A stretch of 27,175 nucleotides of DNA from the NCBI GenBank assembly GCA_049518775.1, contig JBEKRL010000021.1, positions 1 through 27,175 on the forward strand. The letters are read 5' to 3'. The position numbers were made by a program, and so were the translations under genes. Source of the stretch: Bog-877 sp049518775. GTDB lineage: Bacteria; Chloroflexota; Dormibacteria; Aeolococcales; Bog-877. Position 1 is the first letter of the stretch; every line of letters begins with the position of its first letter. The notes below the pieces were generated by a model. That model had not been told where the DNA came from. It saw only the letters and a program-made list of their open reading frames with translations, and searched no databases. Positions 16,105-24,483 of the stretch are shown piece after piece.

Positions 16105-17439
16105 TCACGGGGCCACAGGCACCGGCGCGGCGATCGAGGCCTGGTCCTGGCCGGGCCGGACCAGGTTCACGGCGGTGGCGATGAGGAGCAGGTTTCGCGC
16201 CGCCACCAGCCCGGTCCCCCAAGGCGCCAGTGACGCCACCGAGCCGAACAGGTAGGGGAACTCCGCCTGGGTGAGCAGTGCCATCCCCAGAGCGCTGAGC
16301 AAGAGCAGGTTGCCCCGACGCCGGCCCGCCTCAGTGCCGGCGGCCAGGACCAGGACCGGCATCAGGGCCAGCAGGTACTGGGGTGACAGGACCGGGCTGG
16401 CTGCCAGCCCGACCGCCAGGGAGAAGGCGATCGCGGTAGCTGGCTGGCGCTGGGCCCTGGCGAAGTGGAACGACCCCCAGATCAGCGCCAAGACCCCGGC
16501 CGTCGCCACCGCGGCGGCGATCCAGCCCACCTCGGCGCCGTGGACCTGCGTCGAAGCCAGCTTGCCGACAAAGGATCTGAGCGGGAAGAGGGGTCGCAGC
16601 AGACCGGCGAGGGTCGCCGGCACGCTCTCGACCTCCACCCCCCGGTTGAGGCTGGCGAAGGCGGCGGGGAGCACCGAGCCTCCCGACCAGGCCACGAACC
16701 CCACGAGGAGGAGCACCGCCGGGGACAGCCCCAGCACCACCGCCCCCAGCCTCCGCCCCAGCCCCTCTCGCCAGCCGGTCCCATCCGCCGGCCAGAGCGC
16801 CCAGACCAGCACGGGCAGCGCCACCACCACCGCCGTCTCCTTGACCAGGACCGCCAGGGCCACCAGCGCCACTGCCAGGGCCACGCGCCGGCCTCGCAGG
16901 GCCAGGGCGGCGCCGGCCAGGGCCAGTCCCTGGAGACCATCCAGGCGGGTCACCAGGGTCAGCCCGACGGCAACCATCAGGAGCCCGCTGACGAGGGCGA
17001 CCGGGAAGGAGATGCCGGCCCAACGGCACCCTCGGTGGAGCAACCACAGTCCGGCCAGGGTGAGCAGCAGCAGCTCCAGCGCCAGGCCGAACGAGTAGTC
17101 GGATCCCGCCAGCAGCGGAGGCACCGCCAGGAGCAGGCTGAGGGGCGGATAGACGAAGGCCAGGCGGCTATCCGGCCAGGTCAGGAAACCGGCTGCGTAG
17201 GGTTGGTGCCCTCGGACCAGTCCCTGGGCCGCGTGCTCCAGGTAGATGGTGTCGGGGATGGCGGACCCGACCAGATCGTGGACGGAGAACAGATGCAGCT
17301 CGGTGAGCAGGACCGGGATCAGGGCCAAGGCCGCCAGGGGCCCGAGGAGCAGCCGGGCGAAGTGCGCCAGGCGCTGGCGGCGGGCCGGCGAGGCCCGGTC
17401 GCAGGGCGGCGCTGGGCCCGGGGCCGGGGACCTGGTCAC
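16105..17439 (-). CDS. Polytopic glycosyltransferase, GT87/DUF2029-like
   Basis: A 444-residue integral membrane protein with roughly ten hydrophobic helices. The first extracytoplasmic loop holds acidic residues and a Tyr-Pro-Pro element (FVYPPL near residues 95-100), as in the GT-C fold mannosyltransferase family GT87/DUF2029. Those enzymes use polyprenyl-phosphate sugars to build lipomannan-like glycolipids or modify the envelope. The start is GTG at 17439 with a GGGG stretch seven bases upstream. The frame stays open through the tRNA gene beyond it, but that part cannot be coding. Donor and acceptor are not predictable. It is monocistronic: the tRNA gene precedes it, and the next cluster has its own promoter candidate. 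Confidence 0.8.
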   Translation of the reverse strand: MTRSPAPGPAPPCDRASPARRQRLAHFARLLLGPLAALALIPVLLTELHLFSVHDLVGSAIPDTIYLEHAAQGLVRGHQPYAAGFLTWPDSRLAFVYPPLSLLLAVPPLLAGSDYSFGLALELLLLTLAGLWLLHRGCRWAGISFPVALVSGLLMVAVGLTLVTRLDGLQGLALAGAALALRGRRVALAVALVALAVLVKETAVVVALPVLVWALWPADGTGWREGLGRRLGAVVLGLSPAVLLLVGFVAWSGGSVLPAAFASLNRGVEVESVPATLAGLLRPLFPLRSFVGKLASTQVHGAEVGWIAAAVATAGVLALIWGSFHFARAQRQPATAIAFSLAVGLAASPVLSPQYLLALMPVLVLAAGTEAGRRRGNLLLLSALGMALLTQAEFPYLFGSVASLAPWGTGLVAARNLLLIATAVNLVRPGQDQASIAAPVPVAP

Positions 17440-17529
17440 CGCTCTACCCCAGTGCTCGCGAGGGTCATGCCGCGAGGTCGCCGAGCCCGCCGCAACTCCA
17501 CCTGAACGAGCCAGCAGGACCGGGAGGCG

Positions 17530-17601
17530 TGGGCGAAGCAGGACTCGAACCTGCGACATCCTCGGTGTAAGCGAGGCGCTCTGCCACTGAGCTATTCGCC
17601 C
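17530..17601 (-). tRNA. tRNA-Val, anticodon UAC
   Basis: A complete 72-nt cloverleaf: acceptor arm GGGCGAA pairing with TTCGCCC, D-arm GCTC/GAGC, anticodon stem CCTCG/CGAGG with loop CTTACAC (anticodon TAC), and T-arm GCAGG/CCTGC with loop TTCGAGT. The discriminator is A. The 3' CCA is not encoded. It stands alone between the glycosyltransferase and the 320-bp gap. I see no clear promoter close to its 5' end. Confidence 0.97.
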
Positions 17602-17921
17602 TGGGAAACGCCAGGGCGGCGACGCCCGGCCCGGGTCTCCGGAGCTCGATCCCCCTGCCCACCCCAATGTTCACGGCCCACGGGTCCCGGCGGCCACGGC
17701 CAGCTAGTCACTCGGGTTGAGGATGCGCGTGGGGCCCTCGCGGCCCCGGCCTCGCCATTCACGGGCTTGCGGTGGCCCATAAGCCCGCCGTCCCGCTCTC
17801 GTGCCCATGAGCGCACCGGCGGAGCGTACCCGCTGGCCCCCACGAGCCGTCCGGCGGTCAGGTGACGGGTTGATGACAGAGCCGGCCCGGCCCACCCCCC
17901 CTGTCAATGCGGAGGCGGTGG
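17602..17921. other. Intergenic gap between tRNA-Val and the 125-residue gene
   Basis: This 320-bp stretch shows no convincing gene. It holds several hairpins: CGGGCTT/AAGCCCG at 17762-17787, GGGGCC/GGCCCC with a 5-base loop at 17731-17747, and the terminator candidate at 17874-17906. Small open frames from ATGs near 17810 and 17780 are Arg/Gly/Pro-rich and lack support. A structured small RNA cannot be excluded. Confidence 0.4.
17874..17906 (-). terminator. Stem-loop after the lipB-linked gene
   Basis: TGACAG (17874-17879) pairs with CTGTCA (17901-17906), and the interior contains the further palindrome GCCGGCCCGGC. It starts 16 bases past the stop of the 125-residue gene. No T-tract follows. 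It is the likely end of the long E1-alpha to lipB transcript. Confidence 0.42.
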
Positions 17922-18299
17922 TCAGAGGTCGGTCTTGGGGGCGCGCTGATGCCGACCTTCGAGTTTGGAGGGAACCACGATCACCGGCTGGAGCAGGTAC
18001 AGCTCTTGCCCGGTGAGCACCCGCTCCAGCACCGCCGAGGGGGTCTCGTCGACGAGGCTGGCGATGCCACAGAGCTCGAGCTGGCGGCGCACCTCAGGAG
18101 GCACCGTCCGCTCCCCCTCCAGGTTCAGCTCCTCCAGGACCTCCAGGAGGCGGTCCAGCTGCCCCAGGTGCGAGCGGCGGTCCGCCCGCTGCGGGCCGCT
18201 CTCGCCCTCCCAGGTCAGGGCCGGTCCCGCCCGGCTCCGCGTCGTCCGTCCCCGCTCTCTGATCTTGGCCACGAATCGGTCCGTAGAAATATGCGCCAA
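17922..18299 (-). CDS. Hypothetical protein following lipB, unknown function
   Basis: A 125-residue soluble protein I do not recognise. The first 35 residues are basic and may be disordered. Residues 45-110 are predicted mostly helical and amphipathic (QLDRLLEVLEELNLEGERT, then VRRQLELCGIASLVDE), with one Cys near residue 77. No signal peptide or membrane helix is visible. Third codon positions are strongly GC-rich, as in true genes of this window. The TTG start at 18299 is the first available in the open frame and has no Shine-Dalgarno; a GTG at 18272 is an alternative. It lies 52 bases after lipB on the same strand and before a hairpin, so it is probably the last gene of the lipoylation operon. 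A role there is inference. Confidence 0.68.
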   Translation of the reverse strand: MAHISTDRFVAKIRERGRTTRSRAGPALTWEGESGPQRADRRSHLGQLDRLLEVLEELNLEGERTVPPEVRRQLELCGIASLVDETPSAVLERVLTGQELYLLQPVIVVPSKLEGRHQRAPKTDL

Positions 18300-18351
18300 T
18301 CGAGCCTGGAGGTAAATAGCCCTTCCCGCACCCTGGTCTCCTTGAAGTTAG

Positions 18352-19080
18352 TCAGCCCGCCGTCACCGCCTCGGCCAGGGTCTCCGCCAGCCCCACGTCG
18401 GCCAGGGTGGCGGCCTCGGGGCGCAGCCCCAGGGCGTGGGCCACGAAGGGCGCGACCAGCTCCGCCAGTGCCTGGGGACGAAGGTCGCCCTGGGCCCCAA
18501 CCGCCTCCAGGGAGGTGGCGGTGCGACCCTCGATCCCGCAGGGAACGATCAGGTCGAAGGCGGAGAGGTCGGTGGTGCCGTTGAGGGCGAAGCCGTGGTA
18601 GGTGACCTTGCGCCCACTCAGCTTGACCCCCAGCGCCGCCAGCTTCCCCTCCCGATGCCACACTCCGGTGTAGGGAGGGTCTCGGAACGCCTCCACCCCG
18701 AGCAACTGGCAGGCGTCGATCAGGGCGTCCTCCAGAGCCCGGAGGTATGCGATGGCGTCCATCCCCAGCTGCTCCAGGCTGACGATCGGATACCCGACCA
18801 GCTGCCCCGGCCCGTGGTAGGTGACCGAGCCCCCCCGGTCCACGGCGAAGTACTCGGCACCCCTGGCCCGCAGGCCGGCCTCACCCTGAAGCAGGTGCTC
18901 CGGCTTGCCACCCCGGCCCATGGTGTAGACGGGTGGGTGCTCCATCAGGAGCAGCACGTCCTCCCCCAGCCCGCCTGCCGCCCTGGCCGCGGCCAGCTGC
19001 CGCTGGCAGTCCCAGGCGAGCTGGTAGGGGACGGTGCCACACCAGGCCACCCGCAGCGCTGGGCGCCAGACCCCGGCCAC
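18352..19080 (-). CDS. lipB: Octanoyl-[acyl carrier protein]:protein N-octanoyltransferase LipB
   Basis: A 242-residue enzyme that moves octanoate from octanoyl-ACP to the lipoyl lysine of acceptor proteins such as the E2 encoded upstream. The family motifs are visible: RGGSVTYHGPGQLVGYP at 82-98, GKLAALG with the catalytic Lys146, TYHGFALN at 160-167, and the nucleophile Cys181 in IVPCGIEG. Length is normal. The start is GTG at 19080, two bases past the lipA stop, so it is almost certainly co-translated with lipA. Confidence 0.96.
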   Translation of the reverse strand: MAGVWRPALRVAWCGTVPYQLAWDCQRQLAAARAAGGLGEDVLLLMEHPPVYTMGRGGKPEHLLQGEAGLRARGAEYFAVDRGGSVTYHGPGQLVGYPIVSLEQLGMDAIAYLRALEDALIDACQLLGVEAFRDPPYTGVWHREGKLAALGVKLSGRKVTYHGFALNGTTDLSAFDLIVPCGIEGRTATSLEAVGAQGDLRPQALAELVAPFVAHALGLRPEAATLADVGLAETLAEAVTAG

Positions 19081-19082
19081 GA

Positions 19083-20111
19083 CTACTCGGCCCCGGACCC
19101 GACCCGACCGGGCCGGGCGGCGCCAGCGCCCGCCTGCTCGTGGGCGTGGTAGGAGCTGCGCACCAGCGGCCCTGACTCGACGTGGGCGAAGCCCAGCGAC
19201 ATCCCGAACTCGCGGAGCTCGAGGAACTCCTCGGGACGCCAGAACCGCTCGCAGCGGATGTGCTTCAGCGAGGGCCGCAGGTACTGGCCGATGGTCACCA
19301 GCCCCACCCCGTGCCGGCGCAGGTCCACCAGGACCTCCTTGGCCTCCTCCATGGTCTCGCCCAGCCCCACCATGAGACCCGACTTGGTCTGGGACCCGGG
19401 GCGGAGCTCACCGGCCCGGCGCAGCACCGAGAGCGAGCGCGGGTAGAGCGACTTGGGACGGACCCTGGGGTAGAGGCGGGCCACGGTCTCAATGTTGTGG
19501 TTGAAGATCTCGGGAGCCGCCCCGACCACCCTGGCGATGCTGGCCTCCGAGCCCTGGAAGTCCGGCGTCAGAACCTCGACCTGGCAACCCGGCACCCGGC
19601 GATGGATGGCCTCGACGGTCCGGGCGAAGATGGCCGCCCCGCCGTCGGGGAGGTCGTCTCGATCCACAGAGGTGATCACCGCGTGGCGCAGGCCCATCTC
19701 CGCGACGGCCTCCGCCACCCGCTCCGGCTCCTCGAGGTCGAGCCCGGTGGGGCGTCCTGAGGTGACGGCGCAGAAGGCGCAGGCCCTGGTGCAGATGTCG
19801 CCGAGGATCATGAAGGTGGCGGTGCCATAGCCCCAGCACTCACCGATGTTGGGGCAGCGGGCCTCCTCGCAGACGGTGTTGAGTCGCTTGCCGCGCATGA
19901 TCCGGTCCAGCTCCTGGTACCGGCCCCCGACCGGCATCTTGACCGTGAGCCATCCGGGGCGGCGCTCCACCCCCGCGGGAAGCAACTGCTGCCACATCGG
20001 GCGGCCGTCCCCCACCGGCCCCCGGCCCGGGATCAAGTCGGGCCGCCGGTCCGGCAGGACCGGCAGGCTCACCTTGGGTCGAACCACGCGATCCGAGGAA
20101 GGGCTGTCCAT
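19083..20111 (-). CDS. lipA: Lipoyl synthase LipA (radical SAM)
   Basis: A 342-residue enzyme that inserts two sulfurs into protein-bound octanoyl groups. Both iron-sulfur cluster motifs are complete: the auxiliary cluster Cys81-x4-Cys86-x5-Cys92 and the radical-SAM cluster Cys107-x3-Cys111-x2-Cys114. The C-terminal RSSYHA supplies the serine ligand to the auxiliary cluster. The start is ATG at 20111. A TAGGAT box ends six bases before it and no Shine-Dalgarno is present, so lipA may also have its own leaderless promoter inside the operon, 50 bases after the E2 stop. Confidence 0.97.
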   Translation of the reverse strand: MDSPSSDRVVRPKVSLPVLPDRRPDLIPGRGPVGDGRPMWQQLLPAGVERRPGWLTVKMPVGGRYQELDRIMRGKRLNTVCEEARCPNIGECWGYGTATFMILGDICTRACAFCAVTSGRPTGLDLEEPERVAEAVAEMGLRHAVITSVDRDDLPDGGAAIFARTVEAIHRRVPGCQVEVLTPDFQGSEASIARVVGAAPEIFNHNIETVARLYPRVRPKSLYPRSLSVLRRAGELRPGSQTKSGLMVGLGETMEEAKEVLVDLRRHGVGLVTIGQYLRPSLKHIRCERFWRPEEFLELREFGMSLGFAHVESGPLVRSSYHAHEQAGAGAARPGRVGSGAE

Positions 20112-20117
20112 CTGGCA

Positions 20118-20123
20118 ATCCTA
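20118..20123 (-). promoter_or_regulatory. Putative internal -10 box for lipA-lipB
   Basis: The minus strand reads TAGGAT, ending six bases before the lipA ATG. That spacing would place the transcription start on the start codon. The same hexamer occurs at 23535-23540 in front of the E1-alpha gene. No -35 is visible. Confidence 0.42.
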
Positions 20124-20161
20124 AGACCTGGGGCCGCCCAGCCCCGGAGGAGTCCGGACTG

Positions 20162-21469
20162 CTAGAAGAGCGAGGTGTCGGCGCTGACCGCCTCGAGAGA
20201 GCTCTTGACAGCGCCGAGGAACCGGGCCGCGGAGGCGCCGTCGTTGACCCGGTGGTCGAAGCTGAGGCAGAGATTCATGATGGGGCGGATCGCGATGCCG
20301 TCCCCGATCACCACCGGGCGGCGCACCATCGCGTCCATGACCAGGATCCCCGCCTGGGGCGAGTTGATGATGGCCTGGGACATGATCGTGCCCAGCGTCC
20401 CCGCGTTGTTGAGCGTGAAGGTGCCGCCCTCCACATCGTCGAGCGTGGCCCTCCCGAGACGCGCCCTCTCGATGAGCTCGGCTGCGGCCCGGGCCAGCCC
20501 GGCCACGCTGTACCGGTCGGCGCCCCGCACCACCGGCACGATCAGCCCGTCGGCGATCGCCACCGCCAGCCCCAGATTGACGTCGGCGTGGAGGGTCACG
20601 GCGTCCTCGCCGAAGACCGCGTTCATGGTGGGGACCGCTCGCAGCGCCAGGCAGGTGGCCTTCATCGCGTAGTGGAGGAAGGTGAGCTCCACCCCGGTGG
20701 CGGCCAGGAAGTCGGCCCGCCGGGTCGCTCGCGAGGCCGAGACCCCGCTCATGTCGACCTCGACCATCGTCCAGGCGTGGGGCGCGGTGTGGCGGCTGCG
20801 GACCATGTGCTCGGCGATGGACCGCCGCATCGGGCTGTGCGGCACCACATCCCCCGGGCGCGGAGGGGCGGAGGCCACCGGCTGGGGCCGCTCCGGGGGT
20901 GCGGGCGGGGCGGTGGGCTGGGCGCCGCCACCCTCCAGGAAGAGGAGCAGGTCCCGCTTGGTAATCCGGCCCTGGAACCCGGTGCCCCTGACCTGAGAGA
21001 TGTCCAGGGAGTGCTCGTCGGCCAGCGCCCTCACCGCCGGGCTGATGAAACCCGGGGCGGCGACCTGGACGGCGGGCAGAGCAGGAGAGGTGGAATCGGT
21101 GGCCTCCGCCGGCTCCACCTCGCCTGTGACCGGAGTCGCGGTGACGGACTCGGGCTCCTCCGGGGGAGCCGCCGGGCTCGGCTCGGCTGCAGCGCCGATC
21201 TCTGGGACGTCCGCCTCGTCGCCGGCCTCGGTGACGCCCTCCAGGGTGCAGATCGGCTCACCCACCGAGAGCCGCTGCCCCTCGGCGGCGAGGATCTCGC
21301 CGACCGTTCCCGAGGCCGGCGAGGGGACCTCGGCATTCACCTTGTCGGTGATCACCTCGACCAGCGACTCGAAGCGATCGACCCGCTGACCGGGCTGGAC
21401 CAGCCAGGTCCCTATCGTCCCCTCGGTGACCGACTCGCCCAGCTGGGGCATCCTGACCGTGATTGCCAT
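20162..21469 (-). CDS. Dihydrolipoamide acyltransferase (E2) of a 2-oxoacid dehydrogenase complex
   Basis: A 435-residue E2. It has one lipoyl domain (residues 2-78; lipoyl Lys43 in ITDKVNAEV), a Pro/Ala/Glu-rich linker (80-140), a peripheral-subunit-binding domain (141-177) and a second linker. The catalytic acyltransferase domain (about 208-435) has His406 and Asp410 in DHRVNDGA. The start is ATG at 21469; the frame runs on upstream into the E1-beta gene without support. The gene follows E1-beta by 29 bases. The substrate is not certain: the E1 subunits look branched-chain-like, but pyruvate cannot be excluded. No E3 (dihydrolipoamide dehydrogenase) gene is in the window. Confidence 0.93.
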   Translation of the reverse strand: MAITVRMPQLGESVTEGTIGTWLVQPGQRVDRFESLVEVITDKVNAEVPSPASGTVGEILAAEGQRLSVGEPICTLEGVTEAGDEADVPEIGAAAEPSPAAPPEEPESVTATPVTGEVEPAEATDSTSPALPAVQVAAPGFISPAVRALADEHSLDISQVRGTGFQGRITKRDLLLFLEGGGAQPTAPPAPPERPQPVASAPPRPGDVVPHSPMRRSIAEHMVRSRHTAPHAWTMVEVDMSGVSASRATRRADFLAATGVELTFLHYAMKATCLALRAVPTMNAVFGEDAVTLHADVNLGLAVAIADGLIVPVVRGADRYSVAGLARAAAELIERARLGRATLDDVEGGTFTLNNAGTLGTIMSQAIINSPQAGILVMDAMVRRPVVIGDGIAIRPIMNLCLSFDHRVNDGASAARFLGAVKSSLEAVSADTSLF

Positions 21470-21498
21470 TGGCTCTGTGTCCCTCAAATCGGCCGACC

Positions 21499-22488
21499 TC
21501 AGTAGGCGGCCAGCTCCCGCAGCTTCAGCTCGATCTTGTCCGGATTGAGGCAGTAGACCTCGGCCAGGGACTCGGCGAAGGGGATCGCCGGGATCTCCGG
21601 CCCACCGATGCGCATGATCGGACCGTCCAGGGCCTCGAAGCACTCCTCGGCCACCACGGCGGCCACCTCGGCGCCGACCCCCACCGCCAGGTTGGCCTCC
21701 TGCGCCACCAGGACCTTGCCGGTGCGGCGGGCGCTCTCCACGATCATCTCGCGGTCCAGGGGCCGGACCGTGCGCAGGTCCACCACCTCGACCTCGACCG
21801 CGTCCGCCGCCAGCCGCTCGGCGGCGGTCACCACCTCATGGACGGTGGCGCCCCAGGTGAAGCAGCTGATATCCCGTCCCGGCCTCACGATCTTGGCCTT
21901 CCCGATGGGGACCAGGTACTCCTCGTCCGGCACCTCCTGCCGCAACGAGCGGTAGAGACCCTTGTGCTCGAAGAAGCAGACCGGGTCGGGATCGCGGAGG
22001 GCGGAGATCAGCAGCCCCTTGGCGTCATAGGGAGTGGAGGGCAGGACCACCTTGAGCCCGGGCACGTGGGCGAAGAGCGCCTCCAGCATCTGGGAGTGGT
22101 AGAGGGCGCCATGGACGTGGACGCCGCCCCCACAGGGAGCCCGAACCACCATGGGGCAGGACCAGTCGTCGTTGGAGCGGTAGCGGATCTTGGCCGCCTC
22201 ATTGATCAGCTGGTCCACCGCCGGGAGGATGAAGTCCTGGAACTGGATCTCCGCCACCGGGCGCAGGCCGGCCATGGCGCAGCCGATGGCCACCCCGACG
22301 ATGGATGCCTCCGCCAGGGGGGTGTCGATGACCCGCTCCGGCCCGAACTCCTGGAGGAGGTCGGCGGTGGCGCCGAAGACACCTCCCTTGACCCCCACGT
22401 CCTCCCCCATGATGATCACCCGGTCATCCCGGCGCATCTCCTCCTGGAGGCCCCTGCGAACGGCTTCGACGTAGGTGATCTCCGGCAC
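21499..22488 (-). CDS. 2-oxoacid dehydrogenase E1 component, beta subunit
   Basis: A 329-residue E1-beta. The transketolase-type pyrimidine-binding domain begins with EAVRRGLQEEM and contains GEDVG...GGVFGAT and the DTPLAEASIVGVAIGCAMAG segment, given here only in part. The C-terminal transketolase domain runs from about 200 to the end. The HVHGALYHSQ motif is typical of alpha2-beta2 E1 enzymes of the branched-chain or pyruvate type. The start is ATG at 22488, three bases past the E1-alpha stop. Confidence 0.94.
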   Translation of the reverse strand: MPEITYVEAVRRGLQEEMRRDDRVIIMGEDVGVKGGVFGATADLLQEFGPERVIDTPLAEASIVGVAIGCAMAGLRPVAEIQFQDFILPAVDQLINEAAKIRYRSNDDWSCPMVVRAPCGGGVHVHGALYHSQMLEALFAHVPGLKVVLPSTPYDAKGLLISALRDPDPVCFFEHKGLYRSLRQEVPDEEYLVPIGKAKIVRPGRDISCFTWGATVHEVVTAAERLAADAVEVEVVDLRTVRPLDREMIVESARRTGKVLVAQEANLAVGVGAEVAAVVAEECFEALDGPIMRIGGPEIPAIPFAESLAEVYCLNPDKIELKLRELAAY

Positions 22489-22491
22489 CGG

Positions 22492-23496
22492 TCAGGAGTC
22501 CTGGTAGACGTGGTCGAACGCCGTGGCGGGGTCCGGGGCCGGAGCGTGGTCGGCCTCCTCCTGAGCCTCGTCGATCAACCTTTGGCACTCGGCGCGGATC
22601 TGTTCGGCCTCTTCCGGGGAGAGGATCGAACTGGCCTCCAGGTCGAGACGGAAGCGCTCCAGAGGGTCGTGGTGGAGCATCTCCGCCAGGTCCTCGGCCG
22701 AGCGGTAGCGGCGCTGGTCGTCGTCACTGCTGTGCGACTGCAGCCGGACGCAGTGGGCCTCGAGCAGGGTCGGCCCCTCACCCCTCCGGGCCCGGGCGAC
22801 CGCCTCGCTGGCGGCCCGATAGACCGCCAGCACATCCCCACCGTCCACCGACTGTCCCGCCATTCCATAGCCGGCCGCCCGCTGGGCCACGTGCTTGACC
22901 GCCATCTGCAAGGACTGGGGGACGCTGATGGCAAAGGAGTTGTTCTCCACCAGGAAGATCACCGGCAGACGATGGACGGCGGCCCAGTTGAGCCCCTCGT
23001 GCCAATCGCCCTCGCTGGTCCCGCCCTCACCCAGAGAGGCCACCACCACCCGGTCCTCGCCCCGGTACTTGAATGCCTGGGCCACCCCCACGGCGTGGAG
23101 GATCTGGGTGGCAACCGGGCTTCCCCCGGTGACGATGTTGTGCTTCCGGCAACCGAAGTGGGACGGCATCTGGCGGCCGCCGCTGTTGGGCTCGCCCGCC
23201 CTGGCCAGGGCCGACAGGAGATGGTCGCGGGGCTCCATGCCCATGACCAGCACCAGGGTGAGGTCCCGGTAGTAGGGCACGATCCAGTCGTAGTCGCGGC
23301 GGAGCGCATACCCGACCCCGACCTGGGCCCCCTCGTGGCCCTGGCCAGAGATCGCGAAGGGGGCCCGCCCCTGGCGGTTGAGCGTCAGCACCCGCCGGTC
23401 GAGCAGCCGGCCCAGGAGCATGTCCCGGTACATCGACCGCATCCGGTCAGTGGTCAGCCCGGTCGCCTCCGCCGGAACCGCCCCGGTCATCGCCAT
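22492..23496 (-). CDS. 2-oxoacid dehydrogenase E1 component, alpha subunit
   Basis: A 334-residue E1-alpha that binds thiamine diphosphate and decarboxylates the 2-oxoacid. The ThDP motif runs from Gly156 (GEGGTSEGDWHEGLN) to Asn186 (VENNSFAIS); its second residue is Glu where Asp is usual. The loop LQSHSSDDDQRRYR corresponds to the region phosphorylated in the mitochondrial enzymes. Overall pattern, including YRDLT...LVMG and SHFG, is closest to branched-chain 2-oxoacid dehydrogenase E1-alpha, so I favour that substrate class with moderate confidence. The start is ATG at 23496 with GGAGG about ten bases upstream. The first gene of the operon, it has a TAGGAT box 38-44 bases upstream. Confidence 0.92.
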   Translation of the reverse strand: MAMTGAVPAEATGLTTDRMRSMYRDMLLGRLLDRRVLTLNRQGRAPFAISGQGHEGAQVGVGYALRRDYDWIVPYYRDLTLVLVMGMEPRDHLLSALARAGEPNSGGRQMPSHFGCRKHNIVTGGSPVATQILHAVGVAQAFKYRGEDRVVVASLGEGGTSEGDWHEGLNWAAVHRLPVIFLVENNSFAISVPQSLQMAVKHVAQRAAGYGMAGQSVDGGDVLAVYRAASEAVARARRGEGPTLLEAHCVRLQSHSSDDDQRRYRSAEDLAEMLHHDPLERFRLDLEASSILSPEEAEQIRAECQRLIDEAQEEADHAPAPDPATAFDHVYQDS

Positions 23497-23534
23497 CGCT
23501 TGCCCGCCTCCGTCAACCTGCTGGGACCTGCGCC

Positions 23535-23540
23535 ATCCTA
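23535..23540 (-). promoter_or_regulatory. Putative -10 box for the E1-E2-lipA-lipB operon
   Basis: The minus strand reads TAGGAT in the 90-bp gap between the ftsX stop and the E1-alpha start. Transcription from it would give a leader of about 30 nt containing the GGAGG ribosome site. A small CTGGG/CCCAG hairpin at 23557-23571 just upstream may end ftsX transcripts. Confidence 0.45.
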
Positions 23541-23586
23541 GCGCGGGGGGGAGCTTCTGGGATCAGCCCAGGCGGGGCCCACCCGC

Positions 23587-24483
23587 TCAGGTGGCCAGCG
23601 AGCGGCGCACCCCGACGAAGCTTCCCAGGGAGCCGAGCAGGGCGCCAGCGATGATCAGGACGGCCACCACCAGCACAGCGAACCTCAGCCCCACCCCGAG
23701 TGCCAGGCTGTGCCCTCCCCCGAACCCGATCCCCAGGCCGAGCAGGGCCACCGAGGCCACCACAGCGGAGGTCACCCCCACGATGATCCCCTCCAGGATG
23801 AATGGCCAGCGCACGAACCAATCGGTGGCTCCGACCAGCTTCATGATCTCGATTTCCCGCCGCCGCACGTAGGCGGCGGTCCTCACCGAGATGGTGATGA
23901 TCACCAGGGCCACCGCCCCGACCACCAACACCATCAGTCCGCCGCCCAGCTGGGCCACGAAGATGTACCGCTCCAGGCGGGGGACCACGTCGGCGTTGTA
24001 GTCGGTCGGGTGGGGCCCGGGGTCGATCAGCGCCGACGTCCGCACCTCCTGGTTGAGCTGGGACACCGCGTTGATGTCTTTGAGGTGGAGATTGATCGAT
24101 GCCGGGAGCGGGTTGCCGGCCCCGGAGTGCTCCAGGAGGTTGATCGCCTGGCCGAGTCCGAGACTGCCTGACGCCTGGGTGGCAGCCTGGTCCTTGCTCT
24201 CAAAGCTGGCCTTGGCCACCGTCGATTGGCTGGCCAGGTTCTCCTCCAGGTTCATCTCACTGGCATAGGAGAGGTGGTCGGCCATGAAGACCTTGAGTAC
24301 CGACGCCTGGGATTCCTCGGTTTGGAGCACCCCGTCCAGAGAGTGGACCACCACCACCGCCACCCCGGCACCGAACAGGGTGAGGGTGATGGTGAGGACG
24401 CTGGCCAGGGCGATCCCCCGGTTCCGGGCGATGTTCTGCAACGCCACCCGGACCACGAATTTGAGCGCCGGGATGGGGTTCAC
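23587..24483 (-). CDS. ftsX: Cell division protein FtsX
   Basis: A 298-residue polytopic membrane protein with the FtsX layout: a short cytosolic N-terminus, TM1 (24-47), a large extracytoplasmic loop (48-175), and TM2 (176-200). After the cytosolic RRREIEIMKLVGAT signature that contacts FtsE come TM3 (225-252) and TM4 (266-290). FtsX with FtsE transmits ATP hydrolysis to peptidoglycan hydrolases at the division site through the large loop. The start is GTG at 24483, overlapping the ftsE stop in a GTGA. The frame continues upstream into ftsE but only as a shadow. Confidence 0.96.
   Translation of the reverse strand: MNPIPALKFVVRVALQNIARNRGIALASVLTITLTLFGAGVAVVVVHSLDGVLQTEESQASVLKVFMADHLSYASEMNLEENLASQSTVAKASFESKDQAATQASGSLGLGQAINLLEHSGAGNPLPASINLHLKDINAVSQLNQEVRTSALIDPGPHPTDYNADVVPRLERYIFVAQLGGGLMVLVVGAVALVIITISVRTAAYVRRREIEIMKLVGATDWFVRWPFILEGIIVGVTSAVVASVALLGLGIGFGGGHSLALGVGLRFAVLVVAVLIIAGALLGSLGSFVGVRRSLAT

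Noticed and set aside
17440..17667. Extension of the glycosyltransferase frame through the tRNA region
   Set aside because: The frame runs across the intact tRNA-Val gene; the supported start is the GTG at 17439.
17704..17907. Small minus-strand frame between the 125-residue gene and the tRNA
   Set aside because: Arg/Gly-rich product and no family features; the region instead holds several hairpins.
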